This document shows, piece after piece, positions 47,395-57,878 of a stretch of 64,000 bases of DNA (its first letter is position 1; each line of letters opens with the position of its first letter). The stretch comes from Pasteuria penetrans (GTDB lineage Bacteria > Bacillota > Bacilli > Thermoactinomycetales > Thermoactinomycetaceae), in assembly GCF_900538055.1 (NCBI RefSeq), contig NZ_UZAC03000001.1, positions 1,240,001-1,304,000 of the forward strand. Reading direction: 5' to 3'. The notes beneath the pieces were generated by a model. It was given only the letters and a program-made list of their open reading frames with translations, was not told the origin of the DNA and did no database searches. Made by a program: the position numbers and the translations under genes.

Positions 47395-47908
47395 TCACTC
47401 CGATAGCATCTATTATAACAGTAAGGAGCGATGACTGTCAACCACCCTAAACGTATTTTTATCCCAACCCCCACTTCCTGAAATTCCTTCTGGATCCTAC
47501 CCCGGGCCCCATCCACGATCCCTCCACCCCTACAACTATACAGTGGGGTAACGATATATGAACCTGGAGTTAGGGACTAAAAAAGAACTAAAAAAATGAA
47601 TCCCATAATCATACCCATCCATTTCCACTCATAACAAAGCAATCCCCATGTGTGGTGACGGACAACAACACAACAATCGCAAATTCCCCTGTAATTCCTA
47701 CACCAGATTTGCTGGGTTCCCAACATCCCCAAAACGTGTCGGCCCTTTACATTGATTTATTTTATAAATTAAAAAATACAAAAGGTAATGCATATACAAA
47801 ATAGGGCATTGTACCCATTGTATGCAGAATACGGAGTAATATGTACATAAAGTATTTGTTTGAATTGAATGTAAATTTATGATAGAATGGCGCCGGAGGT
47901 GAAAAAAG
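47395..47908. other. Intergenic region between tRNA-Leu and a divergent secreted-protein gene
   Basis: About 510 bases. Near the right end, TTGAAT (47860-47865) and TAGAAT (47883-47888) are spaced by 17 bases, resembling a housekeeping promoter, but a start of transcription there would fall almost on the ribosome site, so I leave it unassigned. No gene or repeat seen. Confidence 0.35.
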
Positions 47909-48337
47909 ATGACTAACCTGTCCCGCGGAGATATGATTCGGCAGTGTCTCAGTCTACTCATCCTGTTGTTTACCACTATCCTCTCGCCAGTTTCCCCCTT
48001 CCACGTCCATACCCCCGTCACACCACCACCTACTCAATCTGCCGAAAATCACAATTCCCCCGCACCACCACCCGACATCGCCCAGGCTCTCGCGCAAACC
48101 TTTGCTGCCTGGACATTTTCCCTGCTGGACGGAGCTTATGCCAACTTGGCTCAACAACATCGCACCATATTAGAAGAAATTTTCAAAAAATTTGGTAAAA
48201 TACCCCCAGCTGACACCTTCTATCGCCAACTGCTGGTACATCGTGTGGACCCTAACGAAGCTTACCGACTCCGACAAGCTGTGGAACTCTTACTGGCTAC
48301 CATAGATCAAAAGGAAAAAAATTGTCAATCTCCATGA
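47909..48337 (+). CDS. Hypothetical exported protein
   Basis: 142 residues. An N-terminal hydrophobic helix (CLSLLILLFTTILSPV) follows a short basic start, consistent with a signal peptide or single membrane anchor. A Pro/Thr/His-rich stretch (PVTPPPTQSAENHNSP) then leads to a helical domain (LLDGAYANLAQQHRTILEEI, LRQAVELLLATID). The ribosome site ggaggtg lies 8 bases before ATG, the best in the neighbourhood. I do not recognise the family. Confidence 0.65.
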   Translation: MTNLSRGDMIRQCLSLLILLFTTILSPVSPFHVHTPVTPPPTQSAENHNSPAPPPDIAQALAQTFAAWTFSLLDGAYANLAQQHRTILEEIFKKFGKIPPADTFYRQLLVHRVDPNEAYRLRQAVELLLATIDQKEKNCQSP

Positions 48338-49220
48338 TTTTTTCCCTATTACAGAAAGCCCTCATAACCGATGCAATGACATTCCTGGTCCATGAATCCA
48401 ACATGAATCTACGCACCTGTCCCCCATACCACAACAAACACAACGGAATGAAAAACCCAACGGGAAGTTCCTTGTCCTTTGCATTCCGCATAGGAGATAA
48501 CGGGTTCAGCCCAATGCAGGGTTTATCCGAGAGGAAGATTCGCCATCCACTGCCGACCAACATCGACATTGTTCTGGCGCCTACGTTCACCCTACACGAC
48601 TCCCATTCCCCACTTGATCACAGGAGGACTTCCGGGATGTGTGGAAGGGGAAATCATAGATCCAACCGGGACCCATCGATTCATCTGCAAAGGCCTCTAT
48701 GATATAAAGCCAAGAAAAAAAGAACCCCGCGCTACACAACGTATAGTACAATCCCGCCCCAGGGAACAACAGCACACCATGGTACCAAGGGGTTCTCTTT
48801 AACTCTAAAGAGGGATCAGGAAATATCTCAGCTCTGGAAGGGTATGAATTGCCAAGGAAACTCGGAACCCTAGACGACCACGATCTAAAAATAGGCAACA
48901 ATCACCCACACCCTCGCGTTTCATCCATTGTACAAACCAATGGAAAGAGCTGCTTTCCATACATAGGAACTACCGCTTGGGAAACCGTCATGGCGGAAAA
49001 ATCCCATGGTGGTTTTTTTAGACCATTATCTCTTTCTTAATCCTCCGTCTTCCCCACCCAATTATTTCTATGGAATGATTCCACAAAAATTACCTGTGCC
49101 CCCCTGCCCCCGTTATATACCTGAAAAAATGTGTAAAACGACAACCCGTTCCCATCCATCCCAAGAGGTGTCTATCCCTCTGTCGATTCGCACAAGGAAC
49201 AGAGGGGGGGCAAAAAATCA
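48338..49220. other. Gene-free spacer
   Basis: About 880 bases. Several short frames occur on both strands, but none has a ribosome site with recognisable content. No repeats identified. Confidence 0.4.
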
Positions 49221-49535
49221 CTACCAAACTAGTTCACCTAAAAATAGGGTGAACACAGCGGGAACCCTTGTTTCCAGATTCTCTATGACAGTTGCCCACT
49301 CCGCAGAGAGAAGGGACTTCTGAAGAGTCCCCTCATCGGGAAACAGTATCATCAATTGTGAATGGTAAGGAGGGGGATCCCCTTTCGGCATGGCCCTGAA
49401 TTTCATAACCTCGCCGCCTACTACCCCAGGTACATTATGCACAGAGGGCAAAAAGGTCCCAAAATAATGCTGATCGAATTCCTCTAGGTCGTCAGGTGAA
49501 TGATGCAGGACCATCAGTTTGACCATTTTCTCCAT
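49221..49535 (-). CDS. EthD-domain-like protein
   Basis: About 104 residues, dimeric alpha-beta barrel type. It opens with VKLMVLHHSPDDLEEFDQHY, the usual EthD start, and contains FLPSVHNVPGVVGGEV and QLMILFPDEGTLQKSL. The start is the ATG at 49535 with gggggg upstream. Related proteins help degradation or handle small hydrophobic compounds; no specific role is evident here. It stands alone between long spacers. Confidence 0.75.
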   Translation of the reverse strand: MEKMVKLMVLHHSPDDLEEFDQHYFGTFLPSVHNVPGVVGGEVMKFRAMPKGDPPPYHSQLMILFPDEGTLQKSLLSAEWATVIENLETRVPAVFTLFLGELVW

Positions 49536-50054
49536 AAGATATCCCCCCACCCAACCCTTTTAACAGTTCTTCTACCTACTGTCAAGAGTGGAATATAAGT
49601 GAGCAAACCATAGGAAACCTTACCCATCCTATCATATCCCATCCTATTCAGGAACGTTAGATCCCCGAAAACTTTGCATACCCCCGTGTTCCCCTCCTAT
49701 GGATGGTGCTACCGTGGGAGGAACCCATCCGACAATTCCCACCCTGAACACCCGTTTCTAGAATTTGATTCTCCCCCTTGACCTCAAATGAATTCAACAC
49801 ATCATGAGTTCAACAGATATAGTAAGGTTAATTTGATAGTACCTGCTCCCTCATTCAATGCCTCCCCAAGAAATAGATCAGCACGACATTTCATAAATAA
49901 ACATTTTATTCAGAATTATTACGCATCAATCCATGACCCTTACATCCTGTTGATGAAAAAACTGGTAAGGAATAGTGGAAAATTCCTCCGTCCTTATTGT
50001 ATAACCCCCCCTTACCCCACAGGAAAAACAGAACAGAGGGTGTCTAACAACAGG

Positions 50055-50315
50055 GGAATACATTTTTATTTACATAATGTTTATATAATATATTGCACAT
50101 AATGCTATTTTTACTCATATTGCTCGTTTCCTTATACATACAATATGAATTTACGTGTAAAAGCGTTTCTTCCTCCAGTCCCATGGCTGGCGCGGTTGAT
50201 ATAAGCGAATCTTGGACCTCCCCCGCATAAAATTACATAGTAATAATTTTCGGGTACGGGAGATTAGGGGAGAAAATCCCTCTTGGAGTGTCCCCCTCGT
50301 CAGTCACCCTCATTA
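50055..50315. repeat. Dispersed repeat R5, copy 2
   Basis: Matches 22300-22560 along its whole length at an estimated 70-75% identity. Both start in an AT-rich run and end near 'aaaatccctcttg'. Origin unknown; probably a decayed mobile element or gene. Confidence 0.55.
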
Positions 50316-50695
50316 TAGCAGAAGAAAAACTGATGGCCTAATTTTCTGTTCCTTTTTCCATAACTACCAAACCAATGGTCTATGATCTTCGATTCTACAG
50401 CAGCCAGGGGACACCCCCCGAGCAAGCAACCGATCCATTTTTCTATACTCGTTGCTTCGTGGTCACCCACTCGCCTGATTCCTGCAGGAACTCCACGCCA
50501 AAAGTCTTCTGTTCATGGCAGCATCCCGCTTGAAATGTAAAGTTCTGAACATGGTAACAAACTCCTATCCTCTTTCACCCATCCTCCCATTATACTATTC
50601 CATATCCATAAAAACAAAAAAAATATACGAAATAGTACAACGGGAGGATGTAAACTCATGCTCCACGATACTTGCACCTCTCTATCGTCCCCTAT

Positions 50696-50850
50696 TCGCA
50701 GGAAAAAAATGAGGAACGATCCCCCAGAGCATTTACCCTAGTTACAAAAATTGGGAATATCAAACCCAACAGGCTGTCCAAACCGTTGGGTATCTAGTCC
50801 TGTACGATGAAAACAGGGGAATTTCAGAGGCTTGGACGTGGTTCAGCCAG
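50696..50850 (+). repeat. Dispersed repeat R3, copy B
   Basis: 'gcaggaaaaaaatgaggaacgatcc' through 'gttgggtatctagtcc' aligns with 60840-60950 and 14150-14250. In the best preserved copy (60850 on) the frame reads RKNEERFPALFTIFEKFG, suggesting the repeat once coded for protein. Confidence 0.5.
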
Positions 50851-51261
50851 CTGGGACAATGGCTTTCCAACATAAAAAATAGGGATGAATGGGGGTTCTC
50901 TTTAGGCCTTATGTACACGCCCTGTGTACCCGGATAATTATAATATTATGTAAAACATATTCAAAAATTGCACCTTGGGGATGCCGAGAGGTACCCCCGG
51001 AAACCCCCCTAGAAAATCTACATACGAACCCAGAGGCAAACCTGGAAACAACCAGATATTTTCGGAATCCAAGACCCGGTACTTCGGAATCCAAGACCCG
51101 GTACTTTATGAAGTCACGATTCCACTCTCCAGTCCGAAAAGGGATCATGGGAACGATTTTAGCCGCAAAGTTAGGTACGCCCACGACTCAATTCATCACA
51201 GAAGTCGAGGGGAAGAACACGGTACATTTGGCCCCCCATCCCCATCGGAATCCATAAACCT

Positions 51262-51597
51262 CTATCCAATAGCCCACTGAATCACCCCTACGATTCCATC
51301 CAAAACAAACCCCGTAGAGGATTGCAACCACTGGCCAATTTGATTTCCTAAACCCATTTCCACTGGGGGAGGATCCCCTGCCCTAGAAAATTCCTCAATG
51401 GGTTCCCGTAAACGATCCCCTTCATGCCTAGGTAGATATTTCCTAATACCCCCCTCTATTGGCAAATTCATAAGTTGTGATGTACCCTCCAGTCCCCTGG
51501 ATGCTTGTATATTTTTCTCCGTCACTTGCATTCCCCATGCGGTACCAATCCCGAGTAAAACAAGCAAGGCTATCACCTGGGACAAATAGCGTGCCAT
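51262..51597 (-). CDS. yqxA: YqxA-like protein
   Basis: 111 residues with an N-terminal membrane helix (YLSQVIALLVLLGIGTAWGMQ), then a mostly helical body and a hydrophobic end. Position is the main evidence: in B. subtilis yqxA follows spoIIP directly, and here it begins 8 bases after spoIIP stops. Size and topology agree. Start ATG behind gggaggtag. Function unknown; expression during sporulation expected. Confidence 0.75.
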   Translation of the reverse strand: MARYLSQVIALLVLLGIGTAWGMQVTEKNIQASRGLEGTSQLMNLPIEGGIRKYLPRHEGDRLREPIEEFSRAGDPPPVEMGLGNQIGQWLQSSTGFVLDGIVGVIQWAIG

Positions 51598-51604
51598 TGT
51601 AACT

Positions 51605-52744
51605 CTACCTCCCTGAATACGACTCTACCTTAGTAAATTGAACATGATTCCGCAAAACATCGGCCAATACATCCATGGATCGATAGGCCTCCCTGAAATT
51701 GTTATCCACTCCCCCCACTTCTACGAGGATACTATGCGGAGACATGGACTGGTTGTATTCCCCATTGGCAACCATACTTTTCCTCTTCACAAGAACTCCT
51801 CTCGACAAACCCTTACACACTTGATTGATACTCCGGTGCAATCCCTCTGCCAGGCGGATATTTTGATGGTAATATTTACTATCCCCTCCCACAATGAACA
51901 ACAAACGGGCATACGTATCACTACCGCATTCGATGGTCGTCTTATCCCTTCGCTGGGAATCGCGATGGATATCAACCAAATAAGGGATATCACCGTATTG
52001 CATCAAAATCCCCTTAACGAGTCTGCGTGAAGAATCGTAAGCATCCCTTACACCATAAGTACGATAGGTAGTAAACGCCCCTACCCCTATCTTTTCCAAT
52101 TGACCCGCCAAATATTGCCCCACCCGTGTTATATTTTTATGTACATGACTAGCCCCCCGAGGATCTGTTTTCTGTAACTCTGGTAAATAGGACTCCCAAA
52201 AATGTGTATGATAAATCAATACCTGTTTACCCAATCCCTGCTGTGGATGGGGATTGCTGACGATGGGCCCCGGATTTCTCTCCATTTCCTTTGAAATCTC
52301 CCTTTCTACCTCCTCAGGAGGGAACTCTTCGATAGGAAGGGAACCATAATCAACATCCTCACTAGCTACATCAATTTCACTGTCAAATAGAGAGAACATA
52401 GGCAATCCCTTCCCGAGAAACGTACGCGGGTCGTGCAGATCCAGCCCAGCCACCATAGAAAATGCTGCCTGTAGGGAACGATCCCCCCACCCACACTGAG
52501 CTAGGGCATGACCCATACCCCAGAGAATGGTCTCATTCGATATACGTTTGACTACACTATCAAGCCAGGAAAACTTGAACCCATCCTTTCTTCCCATAAG
52601 AAGAGGGAAACAGGTACCAAGCAACAATAGGGCACACAGCCCCCCGATCAGTGCAACCCATTTTTTAGAAAAAAAACATTTCCACGTCCGTGATCCTTGA
52701 CAAAAATGAGCCGGCTTGGCCAACGTTCTGATCCCCCACTTCAC
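51605..52744 (-). CDS. spoIIP: Stage II sporulation protein P
   Basis: About 379 residues. It is the cell-wall amidase/endopeptidase that with SpoIID and SpoIIM drives engulfment. A basic N-terminus with one membrane helix (WVALIGGLCALLLLGTCF) anchors it. The C-terminal amidase domain has VLIYHTHFWESYLP (zinc His and Glu), PYLVDIHRDSQRRD and ILVEVGGVDNNFREA with the active-site Glu. A GTG at 52744 has gggag upstream; a GTG 18 bases earlier is also open. Order gpr-spoIIP-yqxA matches Bacillus. Confidence 0.95.
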   Translation of the reverse strand: MKWGIRTLAKPAHFCQGSRTWKCFFSKKWVALIGGLCALLLLGTCFPLLMGRKDGFKFSWLDSVVKRISNETILWGMGHALAQCGWGDRSLQAAFSMVAGLDLHDPRTFLGKGLPMFSLFDSEIDVASEDVDYGSLPIEEFPPEEVEREISKEMERNPGPIVSNPHPQQGLGKQVLIYHTHFWESYLPELQKTDPRGASHVHKNITRVGQYLAGQLEKIGVGAFTTYRTYGVRDAYDSSRRLVKGILMQYGDIPYLVDIHRDSQRRDKTTIECGSDTYARLLFIVGGDSKYYHQNIRLAEGLHRSINQVCKGLSRGVLVKRKSMVANGEYNQSMSPHSILVEVGGVDNNFREAYRSMDVLADVLRNHVQFTKVESYSGR

Positions 52745-52834
52745 GGTGATCTCCCATTCCACCCTATGTGATATCCCACAGGAATAGAATGGAAGAAATG
52801 CGAAAACGGGACGGGGGATTCTCTACCCAACCAA

Positions 52835-53863
52835 CTAACAAATCGTATGCGAGGCGAGATTGTCCAAATGGACTGCGGCATGGAGGGTGCAGTTGAGGCT
52901 ATTAGCCACAATACGCGCCATGGTGCCAATGAAAGCATCCGTTTCCTTTGGTGTCACCCACAAATTATGACCCAAAGGAGACAGCACCTCCTGAATGAGC
53001 TGGCGCTGCTCCACACTGGAGAGTTGGCCCAGTAATCCCATCCATTTCTCCCTATTGGAATCCTTTCCGCCGGGGACCTGCTGTTGGAGATGACCCAGAA
53101 CAGCCGTCATAGAATCATAAGCAATCGTAGCGGCATCGACCACCGTAGGTACGCCCACTGCCATAACGGGTACACCTAGAACCTCCTCATTGAGTGCCTT
53201 ACGACGATTGCCCACCCCACTCCCGGGATGGATACCCGTACTCGTCACCTGAACTGTCGTATGAACACGGCCCAACGCGCGGGCGGCCAGGGCGTCAAAT
53301 ACAATGACCAAATCGGGCTGAACACGCTCCACAACACCCTGCACAATCTCACTGGTCTCTACCCCGGTAATACCCATAACCCCAGGAGACAAGGCACTGA
53401 CGGGCCGATAACCCTCCGCAACGTCGTCAGGAGAAAGCTGGAAGAGGTGACGAGTAACAATGGCATGGCGCACTACATGAGGACCAAAGGAATCAGGGGT
53501 CACGTGATGATTCCCCAAACCCACCAATAAGCAACTTGCATTGGGCTCCACATTCAATTCGGATAAAAATTTATCAAATTGTTCCACAAAAATTTCCGTT
53601 ACCCTACGTTCTATCTCCGGATTCGGGTTTCGTAAAGAAGGGGCCTCCAACGTAAAGTACACACCAGACTCGCGACCCATCAACTTAGCCGCCCTATCCC
53701 TGTCGATCCACAACCAATGCATGCTAATGTCATCCACTTCATCTACCTGTACACGAACCCCGTCCAAATCCCCTTCCAATAGTTCGGCTTGCTTCTGCTG
53801 GAGCAACATATCCTCATAAGCCTCACGTGCTAGATCAGTACGTATCATAGTTTCATCTGCCAT
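52835..53863 (-). CDS. gpr: Germination protease GPR
   Basis: 342 residues. GPR digests small acid-soluble spore proteins on germination. Clear family sequence includes the N-terminal IRTDLAREAYEDM (propeptide and processing zone), LVGLGNHHVTPDSFGP, LSPGVMGITGVETSEI and HPGSGVGNRRKALNEEV; the ending LDNLASHTIC fits. As in B. subtilis it precedes spoIIP. The start has ggggga at a rather long 12-base spacing. It should be expressed in the forespore. Confidence 0.96.
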   Translation of the reverse strand: MADETMIRTDLAREAYEDMLLQQKQAELLEGDLDGVRVQVDEVDDISMHWLWIDRDRAAKLMGRESGVYFTLEAPSLRNPNPEIERRVTEIFVEQFDKFLSELNVEPNASCLLVGLGNHHVTPDSFGPHVVRHAIVTRHLFQLSPDDVAEGYRPVSALSPGVMGITGVETSEIVQGVVERVQPDLVIVFDALAARALGRVHTTVQVTSTGIHPGSGVGNRRKALNEEVLGVPVMAVGVPTVVDAATIAYDSMTAVLGHLQQQVPGGKDSNREKWMGLLGQLSSVEQRQLIQEVLSPLGHNLWVTPKETDAFIGTMARIVANSLNCTLHAAVHLDNLASHTIC

Positions 53864-53891
53864 AATAATTTATTCCCCCATCTTTTTTCCT

Positions 53892-54101
53892 CTATCCTGT
53901 TCCCATGCTACCCAGTTTGCACAGAGTATCGAATGGAAATACATGCCAACCACGAGGATCACCCTCATGAACATTCACTTGATCCCCTCGTTGCACTATG
54001 ATAAATTGAGTTGGTTCCTCCTCATGTTCTGAGGCCTCCATGAGTACGAAGAAGGATCTCTCATGGCCTTCTTTTTCATGAGAATAATCCTTGCTGCTCA
54101 T
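53892..54101 (-). CDS. Small hypothetical protein upstream of gpr
   Basis: 69 residues, acidic and hydrophilic (EASEHEEEPTQF, then FIIVQRGDQVNVHEGD). It ends 28 bases before gpr on the same strand, so it may be cotranscribed. There is no strong ribosome site, and I do not recognise the family. Confidence 0.45.
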   Translation of the reverse strand: MSSKDYSHEKEGHERSFFVLMEASEHEEEPTQFIIVQRGDQVNVHEGDPRGWHVFPFDTLCKLGSMGTG

Positions 54102-54744
54102 ATCATTGTTTCTATAGTAAATATTAAATTATTATTTATATATAAACATTGTTTTCCACACCTGTTGATATTGTAGTGTACCTATCTAGTATCTGTGGTA
54201 TTAGCACAGGCGATGGTGATGAGGACGGTCACTGTCCCACATTATTTTCCCTATTTTTCCGTAGTTTCATGATATAATAATGTTTGTAAAAAATACCATC
54301 ATCCAATGAATAGACATGAGATGGGAAGCGATTTCGTTCCTGCACTAGAACCAGTCATCCGTATTGGTTCCCCCTACTGTGCTCCGGAATATGAAACCCA
54401 ACCGTCATTGGTCCAAAATACCCAAGTGTACCTAGGATTGAAGACCCTTCCTGGTGAAATACTGAATCCCCATACCCGGAATCCACTGTTCAAATCATGG
54501 CAGAGGTGTGGGTTCATGATCCATTGCAATCCCCTGAAAAATTTTCATAGCAGGGGGCTTGGGAAAACGGTACTCACGAGATCCAGTAGGAAGACGGGTC
54601 CGAATGTAAAGCGAAGAACCCACAAAGCCCAATGGGGCGGGAAACTCGCAATAAGGACATGGAGCCTCGTGAAACCGAATAAACAATGGGACATATGGGG
54701 GAGGAAACCCCCACGAAGGAATTTCGTCGGGGGTGTGTCCCATA
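54102..54744. other. Gene-free spacer
   Basis: An open frame at 54306-54761 runs into the intron relic and has a random-looking composition; I do not call it. No other feature. Confidence 0.4.
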
Positions 54745-55299
54745 AGCTGTATAAGCAATGAAAGTTGCAATCGGTTCTTCATGGCTGGTTGGTGGATGCA
54801 ACAGGCTCCAAACCACCCAACGATACTGGTTTTGGGTTAGAATCCCCATCGGGTGTAGGGATCAGAGAGCCCAATGGGAGTGGAGAAACCATTCGAGAAT
54901 GCATCGAACGGAACCATTCATGTCGAAACCGAGGTATGGGCCGGCACATCGGGGGAAGTCGCAAAAGACGACCACTTACGATCCGAGTTGCATGCAGTGT
55001 ACAAGATGGAAAAAACCTAATCTAGGCGGTCTTTGTACAGAACTTGAGACGTCGCCGTCGTACGGACGCCTGGCCGTTGCCAGGCGCAATAAAAGCCAGA
55101 ACAATTGAGAACAACTCCGTATACAAAAGAGGACCTTAGTGGGCAACCCACTTGGGGGATCACGAAAACCTCAGATCTCCATAATCGAAGTAGAACTTGA
55201 ATGGTTTGGGGATTGGGATGGCATGGGAAGAGCTGTATCATAGAAGGCTATTGTGTACGGTTCTCATGAAAAAATTGGCCGGGGTACCCCCTACCCGAC
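54745..55299 (+). mobile_element. Group II intron relic
   Basis: Plus-strand domain V at 55230-55263 is exactly 34 nt (GAGCTGTATCATAGAAGGCT...GGTTC), followed by a domain VI-like stem ending 'cctacccgac' near 55299. Upstream, 54915-55230 matches 17590-18034 in order: 'catgtc.aaaccga', 'acttgaga..tcg.cgtacggcgtctggc', 'acaa.tgag' and 'cataat.gaagta'. No reverse transcriptase. It lies between rpsT and gpr, genes that adjoin in Bacillus. Confidence 0.75.
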
Positions 55300-57878
55300 A
55301 ACAACAAAATAGGTAGGAATACCCCGCCGGAAAGAGCGTCCATGTGCGGGACAAAACGAGTCGATTTCCCCGAAAAGGGAATAGGAAATTTCCCCCATGG
55401 CAAGTATCGAAAATACGACCAGAGTGGAGGGTCTGAAGGAAGAAGAGTTCCATAGGCAAAAGGGTTTTCGAGCAAACACAAAGAGAGTCGGTATAAGCCC
55501 GTCATCCTCCCTACTAGACCCTCTGTGTGGGCCCAGTAGGAGAAACCTATTCCTTATCTGAATCCCCAGATAGTGCTGAAGTAAAAATATTCTCCTAGTT
55601 ATGCATGCCTGACGAATAGTTTTATTTTAAGAAGGTTGTCCCATAGATACTAGAGGGGAAAAAACGGAAGGATCGGGACGATGACCGTTTCGTCCACCAT
55701 TGTGTGCGTCCAAATCCAAAACAAAGGACTACCGGGAAGAGAAAAAATATAGAAAGTTCTAATTTGGATGAAAATAGTAATTTAGAGACAAACTAATTCT
55801 TATCCATTGATTAAAATCAAGTATTATGTTCATAACAAATATACTACGAAATGGCGGAGGTTATTTCATGTTCAGCCAGAGATCGAAAAGGTTCTGGTAG
55901 AAGAAACCCTGCGAAAATTTTTTATTCCGGTTCTTCTTCCCAGGCTAAGGAAGAACACTCGATTTTTGTCCTTCACAAGTAGTTCGATCGAAGTTCATTC
56001 CCTTGATTTATTGCTTAATATAAATTGTAAAATTTCATACACAAAAGGATAAATTTGCAATATCAATCTACTTGTGAGGTTCTGGTTCCTAACTCAAACA
56101 GTACAGAGTTTGTCGTATCATATCCCCATGAAATCTTTTTTATATTTATTTAGATATTATCATTTATTATTTTCATTGAACATAAAAAATCCATCTTTCA
56201 TCCATCTCCATTGTTATGTTTGGAAACAACAGGGCTATCAAAGCCTAGAAATAGCGGGGAATTATAAGGGAAAGAGAACATCGAAAAGGATCTCAACGTC
56301 CCCATACATAAGTAACATGGGATTCCGAAGAGGGAACCCACGCCCTAATCCGAACCATCCACCCAATGGATCTCACACATCCCCCGTTTCATTCGGGCCC
56401 GGATGGGCCTGTCTAGTAAAAGAAATCCCGCTTTACTAATCGATTCCTCTATAACTTGGAACAAGCCGGGTGGTTCTGCTATCTACGCGGTCGGTTTCCA
56501 TAGCTGAACACCCCCTCCCTATCCATGCCAGGGGCCCCCCCTTGTAAGAAAGATACAGGGGGAACAGAGAATCATAGAACAAAAGACCCGCTATGGTGCA
56601 AAAGCCTCCTACACAATAAACATGGCGTCCAGTAGAACCCTAAGTTGGGGGATGAAAATCAACAAATGGGGGACCTACAGAGGAAAGGAAGAAAAAAATA
56701 TTCCCTATGCTTGCCCTCCTTGCCCTCCTTGTCCCCCTGTATTCCTCCATTATTCAGAGGGCAGTTGTTTCCATCCGGGAACTCAGAAAAGAATCCTATT
56801 GGTATATCAAATGACCAGGGAGGGATTGCCCACAAAACTCTACGGTTCTGCTATGAGTGGGATTTCGGGAAAAATCCTCCAAAGACATATTGCATACCCT
56901 AAGACGAACCGGATCCTCCAGAAATGGAGATTTAGAAACAACCCCCCCTGATTGTGAAACAAAAATTCAGGAATATGGCCCCATCTCATCCCCAGATACC
57001 GGGTTGTTTTATGACCCATCCTGCAGAACCCCCCACAACGGGCGTTTGGGTCACTCTGAAAACAATTTCGCCCTAACTCAACCCCACCACACTCGTAGTT
57101 CACTAGCTATTCATAACGGTCCTGACACTGTTTAGGTCCCGAATCCGAGTTTTCCTGATCACCCGTTGGTTGATGGCCAAAACTGTTTTCATTGCGGATA
57201 GCCCCTGCTTCCATAGGGTTCATACGTACCCTATAAAGAAATTTTCTGATAGATTCTTCACAGAATGGAAATTGTAGGATAGAATGTGTACAATAGGACC
57301 TCGGTCCTAACATATTCTCTCTGAATTGAAGCTTTCTGTTCTTCACGAAAGAGTGAACAGGAAAACTCATGGCCTGTTTCCTTCTGAATTTTTATAAAAT
57401 TTTTATATGGGAGAAATGAACAAGGGACTGGACAAAAAAGTGCAGTAAACACACGGTTTTGTTTTTATGTAATACAGGACTGAGGCAAAAGCAGAACCAC
57501 CCCTTCGATCCGTACCTACCTAAACAAATTATTTTGTTTTTAAAAATATTTGTTCAATGGATAGTAGGGGGTGAAAGACAACGCGGTTAGGATAGCAACT
57601 GCCTCCGTCACCGCTATTTTCGCTAGTACCGTAATACTAAATGCAAGACATTATCAATATTCATGTAAGCATTGTCACGAAAAATACCTTGCAAACGTTA
57701 GAATATTTCCCCAAAATTATGTTCGGAAAATTTACATACGAACTCGGGGGCAGCCACCCTCCGTACAGAAAGATTGGGTCGTCCCCGGATTATGTATGAA
57801 TACAACAAAGAGCTAGATATCCTTTCCTTCCTCGGGATTCTTGCTGAGTCAAAGGAAAGGAGTTGAACAGGAGGCATT
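55300..57878. other. Gene-free region upstream of asnB
   Basis: About 2.6 kb, the longest empty stretch in the window. Open frames are short, overlapping and without ribosome sites. A plus-strand frame from 57571 begins with a hydrophobic segment (VRIATASVTAIFASTVIL) and may be a decayed exported protein. No repeats or RNA recognised. Confidence 0.45.

Larger units (their letters stand above)
49536..51261. other. Gene-free region with repeat copies
   Basis: About 1.7 kb with no supportable gene. It holds repeat R5 copy 2 (50055-50315), repeat R3 copy B (about 50696-50850) and a 22-base direct repeat, cggaatccaagacccggtac and following bases, twice at about 51062-51106. Confidence 0.5.

Noticed and set aside
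47091-47516. An apparent 140-residue N-terminal extension of the UDG-RNase H protein
   Set aside because: It is just the open frame through tRNA-Pro and tRNA-Leu; the family start and a ribosome site lie at 47090.
47860-47888. TTGAAT-17-TAGAAT promoter before the exported protein gene
   Set aside because: The implied start point would remove the ribosome site, so the match is probably chance.
54306-54761. 151-codon plus-strand open frame
   Set aside because: Runs into the group II intron relic, random-like composition, no ribosome site.
57571-57816. Possible exported protein upstream of asnB
   Set aside because: Only the first 20 residues look like a signal; the rest shows no domain and no stable context.
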